Below the pieces are notes generated by a model, which had not been told where the DNA came from, did not search any database, and saw only the letters and a list, made by a program, of their open reading frames with translations. Shown one piece after another: positions 11,519-19,182 of a stretch of 64,000 nucleotides of DNA. The DNA is taken from the NCBI RefSeq assembly GCF_024614185.1, contig NZ_JAHTLF010000016.1:496001-560000 (forward strand). Reading direction: 5' to 3'. This stretch comes from Nocardioides carbamazepini. Lineage in GTDB: Bacteria > Actinomycetota > Actinomycetes > Propionibacteriales > Nocardioidaceae. How positions within the stretch are numbered: position 1 is the first letter of the stretch; every line of letters begins with the position of its first letter. The translations under genes were made by a program, and so were the position numbers.

Positions 11519-13563
11519 GGCAGCATCATGACCACATGGGTCCCCTTCTCCTGGCGGGCGCGCACCTCGACGGTGCCACCGAGCTCGGCGGCCCGCTCCC
11601 GCATGGACATGATGCCCACCCCGGGGGGAGTGGACCGGTCGATCCCGCGGCCGTCGTCGGAGACCTCGAGTCGTAGGCCGCCGTGCACCGGCAGGGTGAG
11701 GTGGACCAGGCAGCGACGTGCGCCGGCATGCCGGGCGGCGTTGCGGATCGCCTCCGCGGCCACCTGGTAGACGACGATCTGGTGGATCCCGTCGAGCCGG
11801 TCGGCGTTCGGCGCCTCGACCGAGACCGAGAAGCGCGGCATCGTGTAGCGGTCGGCGAGCAGGGTCAGTGCCTCGGTGAGACGTCCCTCGTCGAGCACGG
11901 GGGGCAGCAGCACGCGGGCCATCTGGCGCACGTCGTCGGCGCGATGGCTGAGCTCGCCGACCAACCGCCGCAACAGTACGGCGTCGTCGGGGCTCAGCTG
12001 CGAGGTGGCCGGCACCGCGGCGAGGGCCAGCGCGGTGCCGGACAGTGCGGGACCCAGGCCGTCGTGCAGCTCACGGCGCAGCAGCCGCCGCTCCTCGTGA
12101 CGCACCTCGATGACCCGGGCACGGGCCTCCTCGACGGCCCGGTTCGCCTCGTCGAGGAGGGCGGCGACCGCCACGAGCCCGGAGATCTGGCGCAACAGCC
12201 GCACGGTGCGCGGATCGAGCCGTTCGCCACGCGGCGGCACCACGGTCAGCATGCCGACCGTCCGGCCACGTGGATGGAGATCGAGGCACAGCGACCGTGC
12301 GTCGTCGTCCGCGGCGCGCCGGCCCGCGGCGGCGACCAGCTCGTCGTGCAGGCTGACCTCGACCCGGGCCAGCCGGAGCGCGCTGCGGAGTGCCTCGACG
12401 AGGCCGCTGAGCTGGGGGCTGTCCGGGTCGCCGGCGTCGATCGCGTGGGCCACCCGCTCCAGCAGCGCCGACGGGTCGGCGGCCGACCCGAAGACCAGCC
12501 GCTCGACCTGCCCCTGCAGCCAGTCCCGCAACGGCAGCACCGCCAGCGCCAGCGCCGCGACCGCGACCAGCCCCGTCGACTCCGCCCCCCACGGCACGAT
12601 CAGGCTCAGCGCCCACACGGCGAGGACGTACGCCGCCACCAGGGTCGTGGTGAGCAGCAGGCCCACCAGCGTCCGGGAGATCGCGAGGTCGACGCGCCAG
12701 GTCGGCTGGCGCCGGATCAGCACGAACACCGCCGCGAGCAGCATCACCTCGGCGATCGAGAGCAGCACGATGCCCGCGACGAACCAGGTGCCCGCGAGGC
12801 TGATGCCGATCTCGAAGGTCATGTACGCGAGCGCGACGACGACCAGGGCGGCGAGCAGCCACGACAGGCCGCGCCGCTGCTCGGCGTCCCCGGAGCGCAG
12901 CCGGTGGGCCAGCCAGCCCGCGACCGCCAGGCCGAGGAGGAAGTAGATCGGGATGAGGGCCGAGTCCGCGTCGTAGGCGAGGTCGGCGAGCCCGGTGCCG
13001 GCGGACAGCGGGTTCGTCGGCGCGCCGGGCGTCTGGATGAGCAGCCGCAAAGCGCTGGCCACGGCGACCACGGTCGCGCCCGCGACGGCGAACCGCCGGG
13101 GCCATCCGGTCGGCGGCCCCGGGCTGAGCAGGAACGGCAGCACCAGCAGCGACACCAGGGTCGACGTCGTCCATCCGGCCAGCAGGATCGGCGCGGCCAC
13201 CGCGGCGCCCGGCAGGCCGGGCTCCGCCACGCACAGGATCGTCCAGGCGATGCCGGCCGCGGTGGCGGCGTACCCGCCTCCGATGACGAGGAACGCCCAC
13301 CCGACCGCATGCCGGCTGCGGCTGACGATGAGCGCCCCGAGCGGCCCGTAGAGCAGGCTCGCGACCAGATCGAGCGGGGCCAGCTCGCGGCGCACCTCGT
13401 AGTCCGGGTCCGGGACGTGCGACGTCGCCAGGAGGATCCCGAGCGTCGCCGCCGCCAGCAGCACCTGAGATGCGCCGAGGACCGCGGCCACGCGACCGGC
13501 GCCACTTCGGGCGTCGCGGTCGCGTGGCAGCGACAGGTCGGGCGCGGGCACGAGGCCCATCAT
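11515..13563 (-). CDS. Membrane sensor histidine kinase (HisKA_3 type)
   Basis: 682 residues from ATG 13563; a second ATG follows directly, and GGGAG lies about 6 bases upstream. About ten hydrophobic segments fill residues 20-345. A GAF-like linker follows, then the dimerisation box RRELHDGLGPALSG with phospho-His500, and a HATPase domain (AAEAIRNAARHAGA as N-box, SDDGRGI, PGVGIMSMRERAAELGG). No extracellular sensor domain is visible; signal input is probably through the membrane part. Partner is the overlapping response regulator. It lies 29 bases after a lipoprotein gene on the same strand, so a longer operon from 15406 is likely. Confidence 0.9.
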   Translation of the reverse strand: MMGLVPAPDLSLPRDRDARSGAGRVAAVLGASQVLLAAATLGILLATSHVPDPDYEVRRELAPLDLVASLLYGPLGALIVSRSRHAVGWAFLVIGGGYAATAAGIAWTILCVAEPGLPGAAVAAPILLAGWTTSTLVSLLVLPFLLSPGPPTGWPRRFAVAGATVVAVASALRLLIQTPGAPTNPLSAGTGLADLAYDADSALIPIYFLLGLAVAGWLAHRLRSGDAEQRRGLSWLLAALVVVALAYMTFEIGISLAGTWFVAGIVLLSIAEVMLLAAVFVLIRRQPTWRVDLAISRTLVGLLLTTTLVAAYVLAVWALSLIVPWGAESTGLVAVAALALAVLPLRDWLQGQVERLVFGSAADPSALLERVAHAIDAGDPDSPQLSGLVEALRSALRLARVEVSLHDELVAAAGRRAADDDARSLCLDLHPRGRTVGMLTVVPPRGERLDPRTVRLLRQISGLVAVAALLDEANRAVEEARARVIEVRHEERRLLRRELHDGLGPALSGTALALAAVPATSQLSPDDAVLLRRLVGELSHRADDVRQMARVLLPPVLDEGRLTEALTLLADRYTMPRFSVSVEAPNADRLDGIHQIVVYQVAAEAIRNAARHAGARRCLVHLTLPVHGGLRLEVSDDGRGIDRSTPPGVGIMSMRERAAELGGTVEVRARQEKGTHVVMMLP

Positions 13564-13592
13564 GGTCGCTCCCGCAGCCCGGGGTGGCCGGT

Positions 13593-14126
13593 TCAGCCGG
13601 AGAACGCCAGCACGAAGCCGCCGTCCTGCGGTGTCACCTGGATGTCGAGGTCCCCGTCGGCCGCCGTCACGATCGGTCGGCCGATGCCGTCCTGGTCCCG
13701 CACCGCGCCGTACGACGCGAGCGCGGTCTCGTAGCCGGCCAGGATCTCCTCGGCCGTGGCGTCGGTGGCGTAGGACGCCGTCTCCTGGCTGCCGCCGACC
13801 GTCTCGGCCGTGATGCACAAGGTGGCCTCGACCGGGGGGTCCGGGAACCCGTCGGGCAGGAGGGCGAGGTCGGCGACGTCGGCCGGGCCGAGCGCCTGGG
13901 GGAAGGCCTCGCCGCACTCGTCCGGCACGCCGGCGGGCCCGTCGTCGTCGCCGGTGCCCTCCTCCACGGTGCCGCCCGGGTCGCCTCCGGTCGTCTCCGC
14001 GACACCGTCCCCGCCGTCGTCCGCGCCGTCGTCCCCGCCGCCGCAGGCGGCCAGGGTCGTCAGGCTCACCAGCGCCGCCGCGGCCGCCACCGCCGCGCGC
14101 AGGCGCGCCGTGGGGGCGGTCCTCAT
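13593..14126 (-). CDS. Small lipoprotein
   Basis: 177 residues. Signal peptide with lipobox LAAC (Cys about residue 29), followed by a Gly/Asp/Glu-rich linker (ACGGGDDGADDGGDG). The remaining domain, about residues 70-177, has two cysteines (DECGEAF, ATLCIT) that may form a disulphide, and no motif I recognise. The start ATG 14126 overlaps the upstream gene's stop (ATGA). Its place directly before a sensor kinase makes an accessory sensing role possible, but that is only context. Confidence 0.75.
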   Translation of the reverse strand: MRTAPTARLRAAVAAAAALVSLTTLAACGGGDDGADDGGDGVAETTGGDPGGTVEEGTGDDDGPAGVPDECGEAFPQALGPADVADLALLPDGFPDPPVEATLCITAETVGGSQETASYATDATAEEILAGYETALASYGAVRDQDGIGRPIVTAADGDLDIQVTPQDGGFVLAFSG

Positions 14127-15406
14127 CGCTTCACCTTGACCTTCTTGCTGACCGCGACCGCGTCGGCGTACCCGACTCGGCTCACGGTGACCCGGACGGT
14201 GAGCCGGCGGTTGCGGTCCTTCTTCTTGACCTTGTACGTCGCCGCGGTCGCCTTGTTGATCGGCTTGCCGTTGCGCAGCCACTGGTAGCGGATCGCGGTC
14301 GGAGCCGGGCTCCACGAGCCCGCTGTGGCGTACAGCCTCTTGCCGACGCGGGCCTTGCCCTTCTTGGCCGTGACGGTCGGGTCGGCGCCCTTCCCGAAGC
14401 TGTAGATCGGTCGGACCGACTGCAGGGCCGCCGCGGTCCAGTGCGGTGCGTAGGCGCCGGGGATCACGAGGGCTGCGTCGTTGCAGTCCAGCGGGTCCTC
14501 GACCATCCAGATCCCGTCGCCCTCGGCCCAGGCGAGGGAGGTGCTGTCCGGCGAGAAGGTCGGGCTCGAGAAGCTGGCCTGGATCCACTTGCAGGCCAGG
14601 GTCGGCCAGATGTCGGGGTTCCCCGCCGTGACCGGGCCGTGAAGGATGTCCCCGTTGACCTGCCAGGTCGCCATGTGCTGCTCGGCGCCCACTCCGCGCA
14701 CGGTCGCCATCATCGAGCCGTCCCTCGAGAGCGTCGGCTCGAACAGGTCGTGCGGGTCGGTCACGTTGGGCTGCGCGTCGTAGAACCATGCGTTCTGGTT
14801 GACGCCGGGGTCGAACATGTTGAGGTCGTCGGTGTTGCCCCCGAGGACCAGCCGGGAGCCGGTGATCCAGGACGGGTCCGGGTAGAACGCGAAGCCGTAC
14901 TGATGCGGGGAGCTCAGTGCGGTGGACGCGCTGATGGCCGTCGTCCACCGCGTGCGGCACGCGTTGCCGTTGCGCGGGCAGGTGTAGTGCTCGTAGGTGT
15001 AGGCGACCCCCGAGCCGTCCGGCGACACCGCGGTGTGGACGACCTGGCCGCCGATCGTCTCCCCGGCCGAGTCCAACAGGTCCGGCGGGTCGAAGCTGTT
15101 GAGCTCCGTTCCCCACTGGTCCATCCGAACCACCAGCGGACCGCGGGCGGCGACCACGGTGCCGTCGTCGGCCCCGCTCGGCGTCCGCCACGGGTTCGCC
15201 GCGGTGCCGTCGGTCGTCAGGCGTCGTTCGCCCGTCCCGTCCGGCCGCGCGACGTAGATGTCGTAGCCCTTGAGGTAGACGATCGTGCCGGCGTTCGAGG
15301 GGGCCGCGACGGCGGCAGGTGTGCCGGCACCCGGCAGGCCGAGAACGCCGGCCACGAGCGCGAGCACGGTCAGGACGAGGAGTCGGAGGGGTCGAGTTGG
15401 TCGCAT
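14123..15406 (-). CDS. Secreted TolB-like beta-propeller protein with C-terminal YQWLRNG domain
   Basis: 427 residues. Signal peptide residues 1-35 (ending AAVAAP), then TolB/WD40-like repeats (GTIVYLKGYDIYVARPDG, SPDGSGVAYTY, SPTFSPDSTSLAWAEGDG) to about residue 340, then the shared C-terminal domain (ARVGKRLYATAGSW, YQWLRNGKPI, LTVRVTVS, end KKVKVKR). It is a paralogue of the protein at 22331-23653 across the whole length. The start ATG 15406 is followed by a classical export signal. First gene of the minus-strand locus running towards the two-component pair. Ligand unknown. Confidence 0.82.
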   Translation of the reverse strand: MRPTRPLRLLVLTVLALVAGVLGLPGAGTPAAVAAPSNAGTIVYLKGYDIYVARPDGTGERRLTTDGTAANPWRTPSGADDGTVVAARGPLVVRMDQWGTELNSFDPPDLLDSAGETIGGQVVHTAVSPDGSGVAYTYEHYTCPRNGNACRTRWTTAISASTALSSPHQYGFAFYPDPSWITGSRLVLGGNTDDLNMFDPGVNQNAWFYDAQPNVTDPHDLFEPTLSRDGSMMATVRGVGAEQHMATWQVNGDILHGPVTAGNPDIWPTLACKWIQASFSSPTFSPDSTSLAWAEGDGIWMVEDPLDCNDAALVIPGAYAPHWTAAALQSVRPIYSFGKGADPTVTAKKGKARVGKRLYATAGSWSPAPTAIRYQWLRNGKPINKATAATYKVKKKDRNRRLTVRVTVSRVGYADAVAVSKKVKVKR

Positions 15407-15485
15407 GCCGCCGACCCTGCTCAGCCCGCCGACCCGGGTTCCAGAGACGGGTGGCCCGACTTCCCGGGACGGACGGGGGTCCTGA

Positions 15486-15491
15486 CACAAT
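15486..15491 (+). promoter_or_regulatory. Predicted -10 of a leaderless flavoprotein gene
   Basis: CACAAT is followed by exactly six bases and the ATG at 15498, with no Shine-Dalgarno. This spacing puts transcription and translation starts at the same base. Prediction only. Confidence 0.4.
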
Positions 15492-15497
15492 CGGGGG

Positions 15498-16742
15498 ATG
15501 AGCGCAGCAGCCGACCTGAGCACCGACGTCCTCGTCGTCGGTGCCGGTCCCGCCGGGTCCGCGGCGGCCGCTTGGGCGGCCCGGGCCGGGCTCGACGTGG
15601 TGCTCGCCGACGCGGCGGTGTTCCCTCGCGACAAGACCTGCGGCGACGGCCTCACCCCCCGGGCGATCGGGGAGCTGGAGCGGCTCGGACTGCGCGACTG
15701 GGTGCGCTCGCACACCGTCAACCAGGGGCTCCGGGCCCACGGGTTCGGGCAGACGCTGCACCTGCCCTGGCCGGGCGGCAACCTGCCGGACTGGGGCAGC
15801 GCCATCGCCCGCACGGAGCTCGACGACCACCTGCGGACGACCGCGCTCAAGGCCGGTGCCCAGGCTCTCGACGACGCCCGCGCGGTCGACGTACGGACGG
15901 ACGGCGAGCGGGTCGCGGCCGTCGTGTTCAAGGACGGCCGCTCGGTCGCCTGCCGGCGGTTGATCGTCGCCGACGGCGTCCGCTCGCCGCTGGGCAAGGT
16001 GCTCGGGCGCGAGTGGCACCGCGACACCGTCTACGGCGTCGCCGGGCGCTCCTACGTCACCTCGACCCGCGCCGACGACCCCTGGATCAGCTCGCATCTC
16101 GAGCTGCGCGGGGAGCAGGACGAGATCCTGTCGGGCTACGGCTGGATCTTCCCGCTCGGCGGGCAGAGCGGCGAGGTGAACCTCGGCGCCGGCACGCTCG
16201 CCACCGCGAAGCGGCCCGCCGAGGTGGCCATCAAGCCGCTGATGAGGCTCTACGCCGACCGGCTCCGCGCCGAGTTCGGCCTGGGCGAGGAGCTGCGCGC
16301 GCCGACCTCGGCGCTGCTCCCGATGGGCGGTGCCGTCTCCCACGTCGCCGGCCGCAACTGGGCGCTGATCGGCGACGCCGCCGCCTGCGTCAACCCGCTC
16401 AACGGCGAGGGCATCGACTACGGCCTCGAGACCGGCCGGGTCGTCGCCGAGCTGCTCGCCGAGTCGGCCGACGTCGACCTGGGGACGGTCTGGCCGCAGC
16501 TGCTGCGGGAGCACTACGGTGAGTCCTTCTCGATCGCACGGCGGCTCGCCGCGCTGGTGACCGTGCCGCGCCTGCTGCCCGCCCTCGGACCGATCGGCAT
16601 GCGCTCCGACCTCCTGATGACCCTCGCCCTGCGCTGGATGGGGAACCTGGTCACCGACGAGGACCGTGACCGCTCCGCGCGCATCTGGCGCTGGGCCGGC
16701 CGCCACTCCCTGGCCCGGGACGCGCGGCCCCTGTTCGGTTGA
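15498..16742 (+). CDS. Geranylgeranyl reductase family FAD-dependent oxidoreductase
   Basis: 414 residues. The FAD-binding Rossmann motif VVGAGPAGSAAAAW is at residues 13-26, the family block DKTCGDGLTPRAIGELERLG near 48-67 and the second FAD motif GDAAACVNPLNGEGIDYGLE near 295. These match the geranylgeranyl reductase/menaquinone side-chain reductase family, which saturates isoprenoid double bonds in lipids or quinones. No menaquinone genes adjoin it, so the substrate is undetermined. The TGA stop is part of the first inverted 22-bp iteron, meaning the array begins in the last codon. Confidence 0.85.
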   Translation: MSAAADLSTDVLVVGAGPAGSAAAAWAARAGLDVVLADAAVFPRDKTCGDGLTPRAIGELERLGLRDWVRSHTVNQGLRAHGFGQTLHLPWPGGNLPDWGSAIARTELDDHLRTTALKAGAQALDDARAVDVRTDGERVAAVVFKDGRSVACRRLIVADGVRSPLGKVLGREWHRDTVYGVAGRSYVTSTRADDPWISSHLELRGEQDEILSGYGWIFPLGGQSGEVNLGAGTLATAKRPAEVAIKPLMRLYADRLRAEFGLGEELRAPTSALLPMGGAVSHVAGRNWALIGDAAACVNPLNGEGIDYGLETGRVVAELLAESADVDLGTVWPQLLREHYGESFSIARRLAALVTVPRLLPALGPIGMRSDLLMTLALRWMGNLVTDEDRDRSARIWRWAGRHSLARDARPLFG

Positions 16743-16772
16743 GTCGTCACATCTGACCCGTTGAGTCGTCAC
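16739..16772 (-). repeat. Two reverse-oriented copies of a 22-bp iteron
   Basis: TTGAGTCGTCAC occurs at 16739-16750 and 16761-16772, exactly 22 bases apart; these are the reverse complement of the forward core GTGACGACTCAA. The spacer (ATCTGACCCG) is the reverse complement of the spacer after the forward copy at 16892. The first copy covers the stop codon of the flavoprotein gene. Confidence 0.85.
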
Positions 16773-16838
16773 TTCTTGCGACCTGCCCGGTCCCTTCCTG
16801 CGCCGGTGCCCCTCCGCGCGCCTCGGCGGGCGACCGCA

Positions 16839-16844
16839 TAGGCT
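16839..16844 (+). promoter_or_regulatory. Possible -10 element for the Nudix operon
   Basis: TAGGCT fits the actinobacterial TANNNT pattern and lies between the two iteron clusters. If used, transcription would start near 16851, so the forward iterons would fall at the start of the leader. No clear -35 is seen. Confidence 0.3.
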
Positions 16845-16869
16845 CCTAGCAGCGGGACTGACCCCAGAA

Positions 16870-16957
16870 GTGACGACTCAAGGGGAGAAAAGCGACGACT
16901 CAACGGGTCAGATGCGACGACTCAACGGTGCGGATGTGACGACTCAACGGGAGGCGG
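16870..16957 (+). repeat. Four direct copies of a 22-bp iteron before the Nudix gene
   Basis: The core G(T/C)GACGACTCAA begins at 16870, 16892, 16914 and 16936, with an exact 22-base period (about two helical turns), in most copies followed by CGG. Because 22 is not a multiple of three, it does not encode a peptide repeat. The array ends at the Shine-Dalgarno of the Nudix gene. Together with the inverted pair at 16739-16772 it makes a six-copy cluster, suggesting cooperative protein binding on one DNA face. Confidence 0.85.
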
Positions 16958-16959
16958 GG

Positions 16960-17844
16960 ATGGGGCAGCGGGTACAGCGGCTGGCGGCGTACGCCGTCAT
17001 CGTCCGCGGCGACCAGATCCTGCTCTCCCGGCTGGCGGAGCGGGTGACCAAGCGAGAGCTGTGGTCCCTGCCCGGCGGTGGCGTCGACCACGGCGAGGAC
17101 CCGCGCGACGCGGTGGTCCGCGAGGTCTACGAGGAGACCGGGCTGCACGCCCAGGTCGGGGAGACCGCCCACGTCCACTCGCTCCACGTCGCCGACTCCT
17201 GGCGTCGTGGGCGGCGCGTCGATGCCCACTCGGTCCGGATCGTGTACGAGGGCTGGGTGCCCGCCGACGCGCCCGAGCCGCACGTCACCGAGGTCGACGG
17301 GTCGACCGCGGAGGCGGCGTGGCAGCCGATCGCGGCGGTGCTGGACGGCACCCTGCCGACGGTCGGCCTCGTGACCGAGGCCCTGGCGTCGCACGCCGTG
17401 CGCCAGCGACAGCGCACCGCCGCCTACGCCTACGTCGTGCAGGGCGACGCGATCCTGCTGACCCGCACCTCGGACCTCGCGCCCGACCCCGGCACCTGGC
17501 ACCTGCCGGGCGGCGGGATCGACCACGGCGAGTCGCCGCGCGACACCATCCGCCGCGAGCTGTGGGAGGAGTGCGGGCTCGAGGGCGAGGCCGGCGACCT
17601 GCTCACGGTCCTCGACCACCACTTCACCGGCACCGCCCCGAACGGCCGCGAGGAGGACTTCCACGCGATCGGGGTCATCTACCGCGCCCAGGTGGGGCCG
17701 GGGGAGCCGCGCGTCGTCGAGGAGGGCGGCACGACCGACGCGGTCGCCTGGGTGCCGCTGGCCGACATCGCGGCCCGCCGGCTCAAGGTCTACGGCTCGG
17801 TCCGCGCCGCCATCGAGGCGGCCGGCGATACCGTGTCGGCGTGA
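16960..17844 (+). CDS. Tandem two-domain Nudix hydrolase
   Basis: 294 residues with two complete Nudix domains. Box 1 is GGGVDHGEDPRDAVVREV continuing YEETGL; box 2 is GGGIDHGESPRDTIRREL continuing WEECGL. Both keep the metal-binding REx2EE core, so both sites should be active. Family members hydrolyse nucleoside diphosphates linked to another group; the substrate here is unknown. ATG 16960 was chosen because GGGAGG lies 5-6 bases upstream and the domain starts at once; an in-frame GTG at 16870 lies within the iterons and would add a non-conserved tail. The stop overlaps the next gene (GTGA). Confidence 0.88.
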   Translation: MGQRVQRLAAYAVIVRGDQILLSRLAERVTKRELWSLPGGGVDHGEDPRDAVVREVYEETGLHAQVGETAHVHSLHVADSWRRGRRVDAHSVRIVYEGWVPADAPEPHVTEVDGSTAEAAWQPIAAVLDGTLPTVGLVTEALASHAVRQRQRTAAYAYVVQGDAILLTRTSDLAPDPGTWHLPGGGIDHGESPRDTIRRELWEECGLEGEAGDLLTVLDHHFTGTAPNGREEDFHAIGVIYRAQVGPGEPRVVEEGGTTDAVAWVPLADIAARRLKVYGSVRAAIEAAGDTVSA

Positions 17845-19127
17845 TTCCGGACCTGAACGAGACCGTCTTCACCTACGCCGCGCCGGCGCTGAAGTTCGGC
17901 CGCGGCGCCGCCACCGAGATCGGGTACGACGTCCGCGGCTGGGGCGCGCGCCGGGCCCTGCTCGTCACCGACGCGGGCGTGGTGGCCGCCGGCCACGCCG
18001 AGACGGTCGCGGGGTCGCTGCGCACCCACGGCGTCGAGGTCGTGACCTACGCCGGCGCTCGGGTGGAGCCGACCGACGCCTCGCTGGAGGAGGCGGTGGC
18101 GTTCGCCCGCGGCGAGGGGCCGTTCGACGCGGTGGTCGCGGTCGGTGGAGGCTCGTCGATCGACACCGCGAAGGCGGTCGCGCTGCTGGTGACCAATCCC
18201 GGCGAGCTGATGGACTACGTCAACGCGCCGGTGGGCAAGGCGCGGGCGCCCGAGCAGCCGGTGCTGCCGCTGGCGGCCGTGCCGACCACGACCGGCACGG
18301 GCAGCGAGTCGACCACGATCTGCGTGATGGACGTGCTCGCCCTCCACGTGAAGACCGGCATCAGCCATCCGGCGCTGCGGCCGCGGCTGGCCGTCGTGGA
18401 TCCCACGCTGTCGGCGACCCAGCCGCCGGGCGTGCTCGCGGCCGCCGGCATGGACATCCTCTGCCACGCCCTGGAGAGCTACACCGCCCGCTGGTACGCC
18501 GACTTCCCGGCCAAGAGCCCGGAGCAGCGGGTGCCGTACTGCGGCTCGAACCCGATCGCCGACCTCTGGTCGGAGCGTGCCCTGGGCCTGCTGGCCGGCG
18601 CGTTCCGGGCCGCGGTCGGCGCGGCTCGCGACGGCGACGGCGGGACGGAGGCCGCCGAGCAGATGGCGCTCGCCGCGACCTTCGCCGGCCTCGGGTTCGG
18701 CAACGCCGGCGTGCACATCCCGCACGCCAACGCCTACCCCATCGCCGGCCGGGTCCGGGACTTCCGTCCCGCGGACTACCCGCAGGACGAGGCGATGGTG
18801 CCCCACGGCATGGCTGTCGCGCTGACCGCGCCCGAGGCGTTCCGGTTCACCTTCGACGCCGCTCCCGAGCGGCACCTGCGCGCCGCCCGGCTGCTGTCGC
18901 CCGGTGTCGCCGGCTCGGACGCCTCGGTGCTGCCGGGGGTGATCGCCGCGCTGATGCGCGACATCGGGATCCCCAACGGCCTGGCCGAGGTCGGGTACGC
19001 CGCCGGCGACGTCGACGCGCTCGTCGACGGTGCCCTGCAGCAGCAGCGCTTGCTCGCGACCGCGCCGAAGGACGTGGCCGCGGAGGACCTCGCGGCGATC
19101 ATGACCGCATCGCTCGACCTGTGGTGA
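17841..19127 (+). CDS. Iron-containing alcohol dehydrogenase, hydroxyacid-oxoacid transhydrogenase type
   Basis: 428 residues from GTG 17841, which overlaps the Nudix stop. The Rossmann region (RRALLVTDAGV, VVAVGGGSSIDTAKAVA), the TTTGTGSEST block and metal-site segments (AGMDILCHALESYTA, VHIPHANAYP, MVPHGMAVAL) are those of Fe-ADH enzymes. GSNPIADLWSERALG and the long form resemble the ADHFE1/HOT branch, which passes hydride between 4-hydroxybutyrate and 2-oxoglutarate; that subfamily call is from recalled similarity. Coupling to a Nudix hydrolase suggests a shared pathway involving nucleotide or CoA metabolites, as inference. Confidence 0.85.
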   Translation: MIPDLNETVFTYAAPALKFGRGAATEIGYDVRGWGARRALLVTDAGVVAAGHAETVAGSLRTHGVEVVTYAGARVEPTDASLEEAVAFARGEGPFDAVVAVGGGSSIDTAKAVALLVTNPGELMDYVNAPVGKARAPEQPVLPLAAVPTTTGTGSESTTICVMDVLALHVKTGISHPALRPRLAVVDPTLSATQPPGVLAAAGMDILCHALESYTARWYADFPAKSPEQRVPYCGSNPIADLWSERALGLLAGAFRAAVGAARDGDGGTEAAEQMALAATFAGLGFGNAGVHIPHANAYPIAGRVRDFRPADYPQDEAMVPHGMAVALTAPEAFRFTFDAAPERHLRAARLLSPGVAGSDASVLPGVIAALMRDIGIPNGLAEVGYAAGDVDALVDGALQQQRLLATAPKDVAAEDLAAIMTASLDLW

Positions 19128-19128
19128 C

Positions 19129-19174
19129 AGGCCGACTGCCCGGGGATGTCCGAGCATCTCCGGGCAGTCGGCCT
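19129..19174. terminator. Bidirectional terminator between convergent genes
   Basis: 19129-19148 pairs with 19155-19174 in a 20-bp stem with a single G-T wobble and the 6-base loop TCCGAG. It sits between the stop of the plus-strand dehydrogenase and the stop of the minus-strand amidase, fitting a shared terminator. Confidence 0.85.
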
Positions 19175-19182
19175 CCCTCAGG

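Noticed and set aside
16739..16957. CRISPR array
   Set aside because: Repeat plus spacer is only 22 bases, spacers are not unique or of CRISPR length, copies lie in both orientations and no cas genes are present.
16870..16959. Start of the Nudix protein at GTG 16870
   Set aside because: The added 30 residues come from iteron DNA, are not conserved in the family, and a good ribosome site precedes ATG 16960.
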